The notes beneath the pieces are model-generated. The model saw nothing but the letters and a program-made list of their open reading frames with translations. It did not search any database and had not been told where the DNA came from. A stretch of 64,000 nucleotides of DNA. Origin: Diphasiastrum complanatum. Taxonomy: Eukaryota > Streptophyta > Lycopodiopsida > Lycopodiales > Lycopodiaceae. The DNA lies in assembly GCA_029204225.1 (NCBI GenBank), contig CM055106.1, positions 3,587,147-3,651,146 of the forward strand, read 5' to 3'. The translations under genes were made by a program, and so were the position numbers. Shown in pieces: positions 35,417 to 47,380 of this stretch (position 1 is its first letter; each line of letters opens with the position of its first letter).

Positions 35417-36630
35417 TACCCACCCCCCAAGACACCTACTACTCACTACAGTTCAGCAGTCAGCAAAGACTTGATAAAGACAAGGCCATCGATCTGACTG
35501 TAGACACTCCAAGAAGATCCATGCGAGAAAGAAGAGCACCAATTATATATGTGTTTGATAGCTCAACCTCTATATCAGAGAGTTCTGCGGATTTGGAGGG
35601 GGACCTCAAATATATGAGAAAGCTATCAACTATCCAGATAAGGACAAGTGGATTAAAGCGATGGAAGACGAGATGAATTCCATGGTGTTTGAAATCTGGA
35701 GCCATTACCAGCAGACAGGAAGACTGTGAAGTGCAAATGGGTTTTCAAATACAGGTATGGACCTGATGGCAACATATCAAAGTACAATGCCATATTGGTA
35801 GCAAAAGGTTTCTCTCAGAAGTATGGTGTTGATTACGTTGAGACCTTTTCTCCAGTTGTAAAGCATTCATCCTTACGTCTACTCTTTGCATATGCAGCAG
35901 CGTACAGTCTGAAGATGCACATAGTAGATGAAAAGACCGCCTTCCTTCTTGGCAAGTTGAATGAGGAGCTCTATATGGACCAACCACCAGGATACATTTG
36001 CTCACGCTTTGCCAGCTACCTCTGCCAAATGCAAGGAAGCATATACAAACTGAAGCAGTTTTCTAGGTAGTGGTATAAGAAGAAGGATCACACCCTCAAT
36101 CCTTAGGATTTCAACCATTGATGGCCGACTATAATGTCTATAAAAAGTTCAAAGATGGAGAGACCATAATCATTGTTGTCTATGTTGATGACACTTTGAT
36201 TTTGTTCAGAAGAGAAGACTTGATTGCTCAAGTAAAACATGATATTTCACAGTACTTTGAAATATCAGATCTAGGAGAAGCAAGATACTACCTAGGATTG
36301 TAGATTGACAGAGATCTTGACGAAGGGAATCTGTATCTTCACCAATCAAGATACATCCAAAAAATCATTAATGATTTTCATATGACAGATTGCAAGGGAA
36401 CTAATATGTCGATGGTAGCTTGAACAATTCTGACCAAGCAAGACTGTCCCTAGAATGCAGAAGAGCAGGAAGCCATGCAGAACGTGCCCTACAGGAGGCT
36501 GATCGGATCACTCATGTACATGGCAAACAATACACACCCTGACATTGCCTATGCAATTTTAAGGATGAGCTAGTTCAATATCAATCCAGACCCTACGCAC
36601 TCGCCAAAAAAATTCTCCAATACCTTCAAC
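35417..36630 (+). pseudogene. Copia A reverse transcriptase (3' half of pol)
   Basis: Resumes after element B with the linker (STSISESSADLEGDLKYMRK), then RT frames. 35726-36070 reads CKWVFKYRYGPDGNISKYN, GFSQKYGVDYVETFSP and NEELYMDQPPGYI. After a stop, 36118-36303 carries IIVVYVDDTLILF with the YVDD box, then FEISDLGEARYYLGL and a stop where Gln or Lys is expected. The connection region follows (LIGSLMYMANNTHPDIAYAI). Multiple stops and shifts. It is the same family as the A' and D fragments. Confidence 0.9.
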
Positions 36631-36632
36631 AG

Positions 36633-37163
36633 ATGAAGGATTATGGGCTGTATTTCTCTCAGCATGAAGGATTACAGATCAAATCCTATAGCGATGCAAG
36701 CTGGGCATTCTTGAAAGATGACTGCAAGAGCGTCTCAGGAGGATGCACAATAGCAGCCAGAGCAGTTGTGATATGGATCAGCAGGAAGCAGACCATAACT
36801 ATGCAATCATCTTGCGAAGCAGAGTATGTTGTAGCAACCAAAATGGCGAATGAGCTTGCATGGCTCACACAGTTCCTTGACGGAATGGGAGAGAACTCCA
36901 ACGAGCCACTGCTACTGTTCATGGATAACACATCTGCCATTCATCTGACGAAGGATCAAGTGTTTCATTCCAGAACGAAACACATTGCTTTCAGATATCA
37001 TCTGATAAGAGATCTATTTGAAAAAGACAGGCTGAAGATCAAATTTGTTCCAACAAAACAAATGGTGGCTAATATCTTCACAAAGCCTCTTGACAAGGCA
37101 ATTTTTGAAAAGCAGTGTGCAAGCTTAGGAATCAGAAAAATACCAGCTTTGAGAGGGAGCTGA
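36633..37163 (+). pseudogene. Copia A RNase H
   Basis: An uninterrupted 176-codon frame with SYSDASWAFLKDDCKSVSGG, VIWISRKQTITMQSSCEAEY, FMDNTSAIHLTKDQVFHSRT and FVPTKQMVANIFTKPLDKAI. It ends at a TGA that is also the first bases of LTR2, just after a purine tract (gagagggagc). The catalytic acidic residues (D in SYSDASW, E in CEAEY, D in MDNTS) are present. Upstream RT is broken, so no functional polyprotein is made. Confidence 0.9.
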
Positions 37164-38151
37164 AGAAACCAAGAGTTTCTATCTTTCAAAGCCTTATCAT
37201 TTTTTCTTAGTTTTTTCCTTTGTTGTTTTTTGTGACTGTGCATTTTGAACTATGTTTCGCACAGTCTGCATTTTTGAACTGTTTCGTCACACAGTTCGCA
37301 TTTTTGAGTCATGAGAAAAATGCATCATTAGGTCTAAAACACTTTGAAAATAACTCTGACAGCTTTTCCAGACACTGTCACATTTTTTGCATTTTTGCAA
37401 AAAAGACGACACTGTCCTTAAAACGCCTTAGAAAAATTTTTAGACCTATTGTCGGCTTTTTCGACTTTCGGGGAAAAAAAAAGTGACTCTGCCCTTGAAA
37501 AATCGCAAAAGTGACTTTTAGTAAAATGCGAAGGTCTGCAATGTGAAGGCATGGTGTAACGGACAGAAGGTGGCTAATGAACGGAGGACATTGAAGGAAA
37601 ACTAGATTCAATTTTGATTAAGCCTAATGCATTTCTTTTCATTAGAATTTTTTTAACTTAATCAGTTTTCTGGATTGATCACATAAGAAGGAGATCATAG
37701 ATACAGAGTTATATAGTTAGACAGACAGAACTATAAGAGTCTGATATAGCGATCAACAGTAGCTAGTCGCATTATTCGTGAGAGAGAACATCTCTCTTGC
37801 GCCAACACGCTGATTTGGGAAATAGACAGCGGTCAAGAGAATCATTGTATATTCAGTTCCAATAATAGAAGCGATTTTCACAATATTGTGTTCTATAATG
37901 TGTACGATCTGTAATATCGGAATGCATGCTAGCAGTAGATATCTTTTCGCTGTTGTTTTATTCAACATTATCTGTTGTGTACAAGTTTAATTTTACAACA
38001 AATCTGTAGTAGCGATCTGGGGCTGGAAGAGAATTGACCGTAGTCAGTAGTAGTAGCGACTCCTGCCAAGTCGGTTGTATCAGGCCTTTATCCCCGAGAA
38101 TTTCCATCAGTGGTATTAGAGCGTTCTGACGCTTCCGGACTCTTCTCATCA
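37161..38151 (+). mobile_element. LTR2 (3' LTR) of copia A
   Basis: About 991 bp from TGAAGAAACC to tctcatca. Bases 38111-38122 inside the LTR read TGGTATTAGAGC, one mismatch from a PBS, 30 bases before the LTR end. The minus copy at 47957-48040 has the same internal relic plus a true PBS beyond the LTR end. Confidence 0.85.
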
Positions 38152-38153
38152 AA

Positions 38154-38824
<671 letters not shown>

Positions 38825-38861
38825 TAGAATGTTGTAAGTAGAGATGTGATAGAATGCAAAA

Positions 38862-39275
38862 TTTATATCAATAGTTTGTATCAATTTATAAAATTGATAT
38901 AAATAGTTTATATTAATAGTTTATAGAATGCAAGCAAGAGAGCACTCTCAGTGGTGTAGAAATTGATAGGGGGATTAGGTGTTAGCATATTGTACAAACA
39001 AGTAGATTAGCTTATGCTTCTACAATGCTAAAAACAAGTTTTTTGGGTTCAGGTTGTGAATGGCGAGTCCAAAATAGTATATTAAACATCAATGAATTTT
39101 CCATTGTAAAAAGTCACATGCACATTGAAGACCAATATTGGTTTCCTTTAGTAACAAGAAATAAAATCCATGAGAGCATTATGCAAGAGAGAAAACTTCA
39201 AACAAATGCATACTTAAATATTTAGAAAACTTGGAGGCCCTTACATCTATTTTTCCTTTATTTGGACCTATACTT
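38862..39275 (+). repeat. Dispersed repeat R2, copy 1
   Basis: Direct repeat of 49770-50106, about nine-tenths identical by eye, with a ~34-bp segment (near 39073-39108) missing from the second copy. It contains gtgttagcatattgtacaaac and aaacttggaggccctta blocks. No coding capacity is recognised. Confidence 0.85.
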
Positions 39276-39849
39276 AACATTCACTCAATTTGCTAGCGGC
39301 AACCACTCAATCGTATTTCTTATCCAAGCAGCACACAGTCCATTTAGCATATACATGCAGCAATTCGACTCTTCCTTTACCAATGTAACAATAACACTAC
39401 TGTAGACGGTATTGACATACATGCAATAATCAACCAAACACCTCAGACAGTAAAATCTACTACATTTTGCAGAAAACTTCCTTGTATTCTAGAACGATTC
39501 ACTGAACAACTTAGCTAACCTGAGTATTCCATTCAAATTCCAAGATCTCCTTAGGTTCATCTTTAATGTCGGATGAATCTTGACTTGTGTCAGTATCAGA
39601 AATCTCCTCCCATCCTATTGAGGATTGTTCACAGATTCACTGCCTCTGTGAACACGACTTTTTCTCTTTTCTTTCTTTTATTGCTTCTGACATTACAGTT
39701 CGTTATGGATTATCTTCTTGTTAGAACAGTCAACAGTAGAAGCGTTTCTCAGTTTCAATGTATTTCCCAGTCTGTCAATGGGAGAACGGGTTTGATACTC
39801 AGCTACATGCATACACTAGTCATGTAACCATCTACAACTCAAGAGGATC
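39276..39849. other. No assignable gene
   Basis: One 84-codon plus-strand ORF (39573-39827) with a Leu/Phe-rich segment, but no family signature. No RNA gene or repeat partner seen. Confidence 0.5.
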
Positions 39850-40718
39850 AACGTTTCAAAGCAGGGAGCAAACCTACACTAACTACTGAATCAAAGAACA
39901 ATCAAGAACTAGATTAGCTACTGAAAACAAGATTCAAGAAACAAGAAACAAGATTCCTAGCAGCATTTTAACAATCTAAGAATCAAGAAACACTCATCAC
40001 TTGATGCTTAGATTACTCAAGAACAATCAAGAACTGGATTGTAAGGAAATGTGCAAGATCTATGCCACAAACCAGCCTATCTAGTTTACTTGAATGCTGA
40101 ATCCTACTTTAATCCACAACAAGAACTGAATCCTAATCCACAACTAAGCAAGAAACAAAGAAACCAGATCCTAGTTAATCCACAATGTAAGGGAATCAAA
40201 CATGCTCATAGAAACCTCACTCAAGAGCATTGCCATGAACAAGGAGCTTAGTGTTCTTCAAGAACTCGTGGAGGATACTCTTTATTTCAAGAGAACTTGA
40301 AATACAATCAAAAGCTCCCTCACAAGAGAGGGGGGCCCTTAAATAAGCAAGAAGGCTGCCCATGTGGAGCCCAAGTGGCAATTCCACCAAACTAGAAATT
40401 ACATGTGGAATTTGCCCTTCCACTAGAGGTCACCATCAAAAGGTGGCTCACTCTTACTATTTTAAGAGGGGTCTACATTTATTACAATTATTCAAGAAAA
40501 TGTTATTAGCTCCTACATGGTCATTCCTTCTTTGGGATACACCATGTAGGCTCATATAGTTAATCACTATCTTCCTAACTAGTATTTCCTCGGCTCTCAT
40601 GCTCGGCTCTCAGCTTCTTCTGCTCTCTTCCTTTTGAGACCTCCTCGATCATGGGTGAGAGATAACTTGTGTCTTCATCTTGGCTCGGCATCTAAGGATT
40701 CTCTAAAATCTGCTAACA
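39850..40718 (-). mobile_element. 3' LTR of element H
   Basis: On the minus strand an LTR start TGTTAGCAGATTTTAGAG lies 10 bases after the stop codon of the H reading frame, separated by the purine-rich ggggtgaataa. The LTR body has reiterated caagaac/aagaaacaag motifs (39890-40200). The outer end is approximate because no second copy is present. Confidence 0.55.
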
Positions 40719-40728
40719 TTATTCACCC

Positions 40729-43700
40729 CTAATCTGTTGTAGGACCCACTACAACACCGATGATGTCTTCTACTTGGTACTTGGAAAAGCATGGATCTTT
40801 GTTTGCTTTCGTAAAACCAGGTGCTTATTATCCGCAAAATTTATTTGCCAAATTTGGAATTCTCTCAACTGGCCAGTACATACCAGCCCGCTTGAGAACT
40901 TCCTGCAAGTTCTGCTCGCCTCGTCGTTGTGCCATCTGCTTCCACTCGCTCATTTTTCGTCCTAGGGCTTCAAAAACCTGGAAGCGGAGCTTACTTCCGA
41001 AACTGAGGGGCCCCAGATATTCCCTTATATTCTCTACGAAGCCCATCTCCTACCAGTCTTCCACCATGGTCACATAGCGTGACGACATGAAAGCCACTAT
41101 GTAGTATAGCCTAGCCATCATTTCATGGTCTTCTTCCAAATGGAGGGCCGTATTTGGGTTGATCCTAATGGGATCCAAGCCTCGATCCCAAAAACACTCA
41201 TGCTGCATAAGAAAGGCCATGGATCTGCAATACTCAGCACTTTCCTACACGCAGATATTGGCACTTGTTTTGTATTTGTGTCCGAAGTCGAGGTAGCTGC
41301 AACCTTAGATCATCCAGGGTGGTTCCCTCTGAAATTCTCGGGATGATAGGCCATGAGTTTCTACGTTTGAGTGGCATGTAGTAGGGATCCACTCGCTTCT
41401 ATGTCGGGGCCTTCAAATACTCTTGAAGACGTCTGCTCTCTTTCAGGACCTTGTTCCACCAATCTGGTTGCGGTTCTAGTGCGGCAATGATCTCGGCCCT
41501 GGTGGAGTATTGGCTTTGATCGATGTCTTCCTTGCCTCCCCTAATGTTGGAAGGGTACTTTCTTTCAAATCTCTCTAATTCCCTTGTATCAACCAACTTA
41601 CTTCTAGGCCGGGTAGGGGAAGTTGTCCTATGCGACTAGGATGGCCTTGCCAGATAATCATCAAGGGCCTTGGTGCCCGTGTCTTTCTCTTTTGCTCGCT
41701 CGCTTGTCGACGGCTCATCTGCACCCATGTCTGGCCTGGGCGAGAATCTTCTTGTCTCTGGTTGGTCAGCCAGGAAGTCATCATCGGCTCCAATGTCTGT
41801 GTTAGTTTCTGGAAGGTCGGGGATGGAATGATCTAGGGAGAGGGGTGCGGGGGTAAGTTATACGCAGCACCGAGGGAGTGGAGTGGTTGGAGGAACTCGT
41901 CCCGTCGGGCTTTGTAAGTGTCAACTGGACCTTTGGATGGGCCCATTATTTGGCTAGGAGGTGATGAAGAGAGAGGAGATGGAAGAATTGGGTAAGTTGG
42001 AATGAATGTTTCAGAAAAATTAAATGCAAAGTAGGAAGAAGAGTTAAAGGTGGGAGGGGGTCGAGAAAAAGTTTTAGAAGCAGCGTCGGCTCTCTGGCCA
42101 CCCGATCCCGAGCTACCGGCTGAAGGGTGGGTTTGCTCGTCCTGATTCCCTGCTCCATCATTCCCATCACTGTCCCGTGGCTTCGTTACGTGAGCACCTG
42201 CTTGGGCCTTGCACGCGGTGTCCCATAATTGGTTCACCTTGTCCAAGACTTGCTGCAGGGTCTTCGTTGTTTCTTCCAGCTGCTTCTGGGACTCCAGGAT
42301 GATCTTCTCTTGTTTCGCCAAATGTTTTCAAAAGTCTTCTTATCGGCCTCTCGCTCTTGGATCAGCCTTATGTATTTCTCCATCCGGATGGCTGAGGCCT
42401 GTGGGGCCTGGATTTGAATGTCCTCGGGCTTGATGGGAGGAGCATCTGTCATTGCACCCGATGATCCCTCTCGTATTTGGTCGATTTGGACCATCTGGTG
42501 CTTCAGTTGTTGTTGGACTATTTTTTTTTTCGTTGGCTAGCCTTTGATATCGCGCAAACTCTTGGTCTTGATGTTGGACCTTGCTCTCTAGAACTTGATG
42601 CTGGCTCACCAACCAATGCATGTGGAAGCTCGTTTCGGATAGGCCAATCATTGAGCGTTTGGATGCTTCAGTGAGCTTTTCAGGGTTAGACAGGGTTGGA
42701 AATTGATCTGGGGTGTGGGATGGTGAGGCTAAACCAAAAAATAGGCATGGTGTTAGAATTCAAGATGGAGGTAGAGGTGGAGGTGGTGGAGGGGTGGTTA
42801 GTGGAGGTTTCTGACTTCTTCTTGGCTACGTCCCCTTTGCTGGCTCCTCGTCGCTTATCTCCATTAGGTCCGCAGCATCAAAATATTGAAATGTGTCCAA
42901 TTTGTGGACTTGCTGGGCCTGTGATTGTTGATCTTGTGACTGTTGGACTGCTCCCGTGTCTTGGGGACTGGATATCCCCACTCCTCCTCCTCCCCCCCCC
43001 CCCAATAATTGTGCCGATAGTGATGTTGTTGGCATTGGCGTCGTAAGGGATATGGGTGGGGTGATGGCTGCATCTGGTGGTTGAGTAGCAGAGTGTGATG
43101 TAATGATGGGTTGGGCTACTGCTGATGTGGTTGCTCCATCACCCCCACATGGACATGTGAGGGTGACGAGTGTTGTTGTGATGTCGTCGAGGAATTGCTA
43201 TGATCTGAGGTGGAGCCATCGGAAGCTGATCTCATGGGTGATGTACTGCCAACAAGAAGCTTCTTTTGCATGCATTGTTGCCGGGTGTCAGGTAACTGGG
43301 CCTTGGAGGTGTCGGCCGCTTGAGAGTCAGATGTTGTTGTCGCTTGTGGATCCGGTTGTGGGCTTGTTTGTCTCTGTACCAGTGGTAGGATGCTGGTGTT
43401 GACTCGTTTAGGCTGTGTTCCCGATGGGGAGGTGGCTCGTGACCGTGCACACTTGGACTTTTGTTGATCGATGGGGATGTCCCATGCCTTGTCCGCAAGC
43501 TGCAGGCTTTGTTGAAGCTTTAGTCCGTTATGTACCTGTTGAAGGGTGATATCTGTCAAGAGATACCCGAGCACTGTTGTCTGGTGCTTGTTCTTAATGC
43601 ATTCATGAAGACAGTTCAAGACAAACTGTTTTTTCAGTGTCCTCGTCATAGCATTGGGTCCTCGTGGAAACCCAAAAGGTTGCAGGTCTGCCGGTGCAAA

Positions 43701-43964
43701 GGAGAGGTTGTACACATAGGTCCTCACAGGGGGAACTATTAAGCTGCAGGACCTTGCTGTGGCATTGTAGTTTGCATAGACCATATGCACGAGATAGGGG
43801 CTTTGATACCCCGTGAGTACAGGTATTTGAAATTCAATTGCTTGAAAGAATGCGGCTGCCTGTTGATACCAGTGTTGCATTTCTATCAGATCCAGTTGGG
43901 ACAATTGGATGTCGAGCTTATGAGCTTCACTGTCATCAGAGCTGGTTGTAGGATTGGTGGACAT
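40729..43964 (-). pseudogene. Element H large ORF, unknown protein, frameshifted
   Basis: A long minus-strand coding region ending right before a PPT and LTR. From ATG 43964 a 282-codon frame runs to 43116. An N-terminal globular part (LDIQLSQLDLIEMQHWYQQA, NAMTRTLKKQFVLNCLHECI) is followed by Ser/Thr/Gln/Pro-rich linker. The sequence continues in other frames through a poly-Gly/poly-C slip site (about 42991) and coiled coils (MAKQEKIILESQKQLEETTK). A more conserved-looking C-terminal part follows (41596-40729: DQSQYSTRAEIIAALEPQPD, ECFWDRGLDPIRI, MSEWKQMAQRRGEQNLQEVL, KRAGMYWPVERIPNLANKFC). I do not recognise the family. It is not gag or pol, and may be an accessory ORF of a large retrotransposon or a non-autonomous element. 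Confidence 0.5.
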
Positions 43965-44011
43965 GATGAAAAAACTAGAAAAGAAGGATCTGGAAAAACA
44001 CTGTCGGTTGA

Positions 44012-44235
44012 GATGGAAGTGGGGGGTGTCGGTTGAGACGGAGTGTATGGCGTCGGCTGAGATGGGAGTGTATGGCGTCGGCTGAGATGGAAGTGGGGGG
44101 TGTCGATTGAAATGGAAGTGGGGGTTGTCGATTGAGATGGAAGTGTATGGCGTCGGCTGAGATGGAAGTGGGGGGTGTCGGTTGAGATGGAAGTGTATGG
44201 CGTCGGCTGAGATGGGGTGTTGAGATGGGAGTGTG
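44012..44235. repeat. Minisatellite, ~24-bp units in two alternating forms
   Basis: About nine head-to-tail units alternating between gtgtatggcgtcggctgaga and gtggggggtgtcggttgaga types, each ending gatgga or gatggg. It starts 48 bp upstream of the ATG of the H reading frame and would lie in its leader or promoter. In the translated frame it gives His/Pro/Ser repeats, but translation is not implied. Confidence 0.9.
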
Positions 44236-44879
44236 ATAGATTGACGGGAAGGAGCGATGGTGGGGAAGAGGTAACTGGGGGAACTGTGGATGGAAAGTGG
44301 AGGTGCTGTGGGAAGGTAAGTAGGGCGTGTAGAATGGGTTTTAGGAGTGGCAAAAAGAGGACTTTTGGTATTTGGGTGTAACGAAGTGGAAGAGATGAAG
44401 AAATATAAAGAAGGTGACTGGCGGTTAAGGCGGGTGTTTGGATAGGGTAAAACAGTGGGATATGCAGAATAACTGGTGATGATTAATAGTGTCACGGAAG
44501 TGTTCTGAGAGCTTGCATGACACTACCCCTCAGCGTGAAAATATATAAAACGATGTGGTGCTCCTCTGGCAATCTGAAGTTCAAATATTGTCTGTGATGG
44601 CGCTCTTTGTGGAACTCGGATGAGGTTTGCTGAAAACGGGTGGGGATGGTGTAGACACGGTGATGGATGCACTGGATGAAAGAGTGCCAAAATCGTGGAG
44701 GGTGTTTGCAAAATCGCCAGAGTTTTCTTTCGCCAGGAGCTCCAAGGTCGCACGTCGCTGAGGTGAAAAAGTGTTTAAAGTGGGAGGATTTATGGACGCC
44801 GTCGGGTCGGCACGGTCGCAATGGGACGTGTGTGTAGCGTCGGTTGAGATTTAAAGGGCGTCACATGCAAAGCGTGAGC
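44236..44879 (-). other. Upstream region of H reading frame
   Basis: No recognisable domain. A TATA-like TTTTATATATTTTC on the minus strand near 44551-44538 could drive the H frame, about 570 bases from its ATG. Overlapping ORFs (44492-44821) are Arg/His/Pro-rich and look like chance frames in GC-richer DNA. Confidence 0.35.
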
Positions 44880-45402
44880 AGATGAATCCTGGTGGTTGGT
44901 CCATATAGAGCTCCTTCCATGAGAGTCTGATTTCTCATCTCTGCCACACCATTGTGTTGTGGTGTGTAGGCTGCAGTTTTCAAGTGAAGTATGCCTTCTG
45001 GTATAGTGTTCTGCAAAATGTTTGGAGACATATTCTCCTCCTCTGTCTGTTCTCAGTTGTTTCACCTTCTTGTCAGTCCATTTCTCAGTCCAATTCACAA
45101 ACTCTATGAATTTGTCCAAGGCCTCTAACTTGTTGTGGATAAAGTACATCACTGCAAACTTGCTGAAGTCGTCAATTAAAGTGATGTAGTATTTTGAACC
45201 TCCCAGGGAGACTACATCGAATGGTCCGCAGATGTCAGAGTGTACCAGTTCTAGAAGTTCTTTCGTTCTGAAAGAATACTTGGTGAATGGTATACGTGAC
45301 ATCTTGCCTTTGTTACAGGCATCACATGACTTCAAGCATGCTGCATCTTTGATATTGACTCCAGTAAATGCTCCGCTCTAGCCAGCGTTGTATAGAACCT
45401 AT
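44880..45402 (-). pseudogene. Copia A' integrase fragment
   Basis: Minus-strand copy of the 29250-29780 part of copia A: CDACNKGKMSRIPFTKYS, LVHSDICGPFDVVSLGGSKY, TLIDDFSKFAV and QLRTDRGGEYVSKHF, frameshifting at about 45010. The first two catalytic Asp residues are retained. It ends at 45402, where a fragment of repeat R1 is joined. Probably part of the same insertion as 47807-49035, now separated by F and R1 sequence. Confidence 0.88.
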
Positions 45403-45666
45403 TTTATTTGATAGAATATGTGCTATCCAAAGATGGAACTATCCAAGTAAAATAGATGAACTCTCTAGGGATTATTGAACTAGTGGAGGTTTGGAAATTG
45501 AACAGTGAGCTATTCATAATTATGGATAGTAGAGCTAAAGATTAAATTAAGGTTCCACTAATCGGTTTTACCAAATAAAGCTCTAATCTTAAACTTGTAG
45601 CCAAAGATGTCTGTATAAGTCGACCTAAGCTCAGTAGAAAGACTAAGTTCTATGGTATGCTAAGCT
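45403..45666 (+). repeat. R1 fragment, near-identical to 50328-50583
   Basis: About 260 bp almost identical to 50328-50583 and a diverged match to 7560-7830. It is sandwiched between A' integrase and F-family RT. Confidence 0.88.
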
Positions 45667-46734
45667 CAATACTTTTTTACTCTCTCAAGGCTTTGTTATG
45701 AGTGAGTATGATCATTCACTTTATTATAGGTTTGCTGGAAATGATGTTACCATCTTGCTAATCTATGTGGATGATATCATCTTGAGTGGTGGAGACAATC
45801 AAGATGTGGAGGATATCAAGAATGCTCTTAAGAAGGAGTTTGAGGTGCATGATCTTGGTAATTTGCATTACATTTTAGGAATAGAAGTCATTAGATCTTC
45901 TCAATATACTTTCATTTTTCAAGAGAAGTATGCTAATTCTATTCTAAAAATATTTCATATGGTAGATGCAAAATCTATTGACACACCTATGGAGTCTCTT
46001 GTAAAGCTAACTATAAGAGGTAATGAAAGATCCTTCGAGGACATTACTCTATATAGGAAGCTAGTTGGTTCACTCATCTATCTAACTAATACTAGACCTG
46101 ATCTAAGCCATTGTGTTGGAAGATTGAGTCAATTCATGCAAGATCCTAGTGAGGAGCATTGGAAGCTAGGAAAGCGAGTTTTGAGGTACATCATTGGAAC
46201 TCGAGATTTTGGCATATTGTATGAGGGATCATCACCTAATCTTTTTGGATTTTCAGATTCAGACTATGCTAGAGATGTAATGGATAGGAAATCCATTAGA
46301 CCTTATTGTATTTCCATAGGTGATGGAGCTATATCATGGATGTCAAAGAAACAAGCCACTATCTCATTGTCATCTAGTGAGGCCACAAAGCTCTTACACA
46401 TTGCACAAAGGAGATGGTATGGATCAAGAGGATGATCAAGGATCTTCACTTGCTACATTTTTCAGAGAGCCCAATCATCTTTTGTGACAATCAATCTTCC
46501 CAAAGAATGGCATCCAATCCTATCTTTCATGCTAGGAGCAAGCATATTGAGATACAATATCATTTTGTGAGGGAGCGAGTCATTGCAAAGGAGGTGGAGC
46601 TTCAACATGTGTCTTCAAGGGAATGTGTAGCTGATATCTTCACCAAAGCATTGGGAAAAGATTTGTTCATGAAGCATAGGACTTCACTTGGAGTATTATC
46701 AAAGTCTATGCTAAAACTAGTTGAAGAGGGAGTG
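45667..46734 (+). pseudogene. Copia F reverse transcriptase/RNase H
   Basis: Plus-strand Ty1/copia pol end. The frame 45698-46435 contains MSEYDHSLYYRF, ILLIYVDDIILSGG (YVDD box), LGNLHYILGIEVIRSSQY, TLYRKLVGSLIYLTNTRPDL and SDSDYARDVMDRKSI. A small deletion in the SSSEA(E)YKAL block shifts frame, and RNase H continues at 46414-46737 with FCDNQSSQRMASNPIFHAR and CVADIFTKALGKD. The PPT GAAGAGGGAGTG (46723-46734) and LTR follow. Everything upstream of the RT palm is missing. Only a single frameshift is seen over 1 kb, so this is among the younger remnants. Confidence 0.92.
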
Positions 46735-47380
46735 TGAAAGATTCAACTAGTTTCATCACATTTTGCAATATTTCCATATTTGGCATATTGAGGCCAAAAC
46801 TTGTTTTAGACTTAGAGGTTGAATTTTCAAAGTTCATTAGTCTAAATTTCATTTGAATAAACACTTTTTGAAAGTGTGGGAAAGATAGAATGCGAGTTTG
46901 AGTAGATTCAATTTGAATAAGTTGGATACATTGAATCTAGACCCAAAATTAGTAGGGTTAGCATTTTGGTGGGAAAGCCAAGTGGCCAAATAGGGTTTAG
47001 ACCTACTATAAAAGGATGTAACTCCTGAAGAGAGTGATCTTCTCTCTTCTCTATCTCATTTCATGCTTATACATGGTTCTCTTGGGTTCTACTATCCATT
47101 GGTGCACTATATTGGTGATTGCTTGCAATTCTATGTGTAGAATGATCTATATTTGCTATTTTTGGATCCACACGTGTGAAATATAGTAGCTTGCTGGTTT
47201 TGTATGGACAGCAACAGTACACAATCATTTCATTCAAGGCTAATCAAGTTCTATTAGTGTTTGCATCTCAAATTGTGTGTAGATGTTGATTTTTCTACAT
47301 TGGTGAGATTGGTAGTGTATTTCTCTTTCTAACCAAAGATCATTCAAGTAGATTGGATCTTAAGGATCTGAAATCTTTCA
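46735..47380 (+). mobile_element. 3' LTR of copia F
   Basis: 646 bp bounded by a 9-bp inverted repeat, TGAAAGATT at the start and AATCTTTCA at the end, right after the PPT. It contains CACACGTGTG (47169-47178). An inverted copy is at 38154-38824 and a 43-bp start fragment at 47764-47806. Confidence 0.92.

Larger units (their letters stand above)
26858..38151 (+). mobile_element. Copia element A, split by nested element B
   Basis: Plus-strand Ty1/copia element: LTR1, gag, protease/integrase, then the insertion of B at 30257-35416, RT, RNase H and LTR2. Without B it would span about 6.1 kb. The LTRs differ at roughly one base in eight to ten by eye, so A is older than B. The 5' LTR end and PBS are deleted. 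Related fragments lie at 44880-45402 and 47807-49035 (minus) and in D1/D2. Confidence 0.85.

Noticed and set aside
26858-38151. Copia A as an intact autonomous element
   Set aside because: It has stops in gag and protease, a deleted PBS and an insertion splitting pol.
41623-43046. Several overlapping plus-strand ORFs
   Set aside because: They are shadows of the minus-strand H reading frame, which has the better protein-like composition and ends at an LTR.
44012-44235. CRISPR-like array
   Set aside because: Units are contiguous with no unique spacers, and the genome is a plant; it is a minisatellite.
43965-44495. N-terminal extension of the H protein (His/Pro/Ser repeats)
   Set aside because: The frame is open only because of the minisatellite; the ATG at 43964 begins normal-looking protein.
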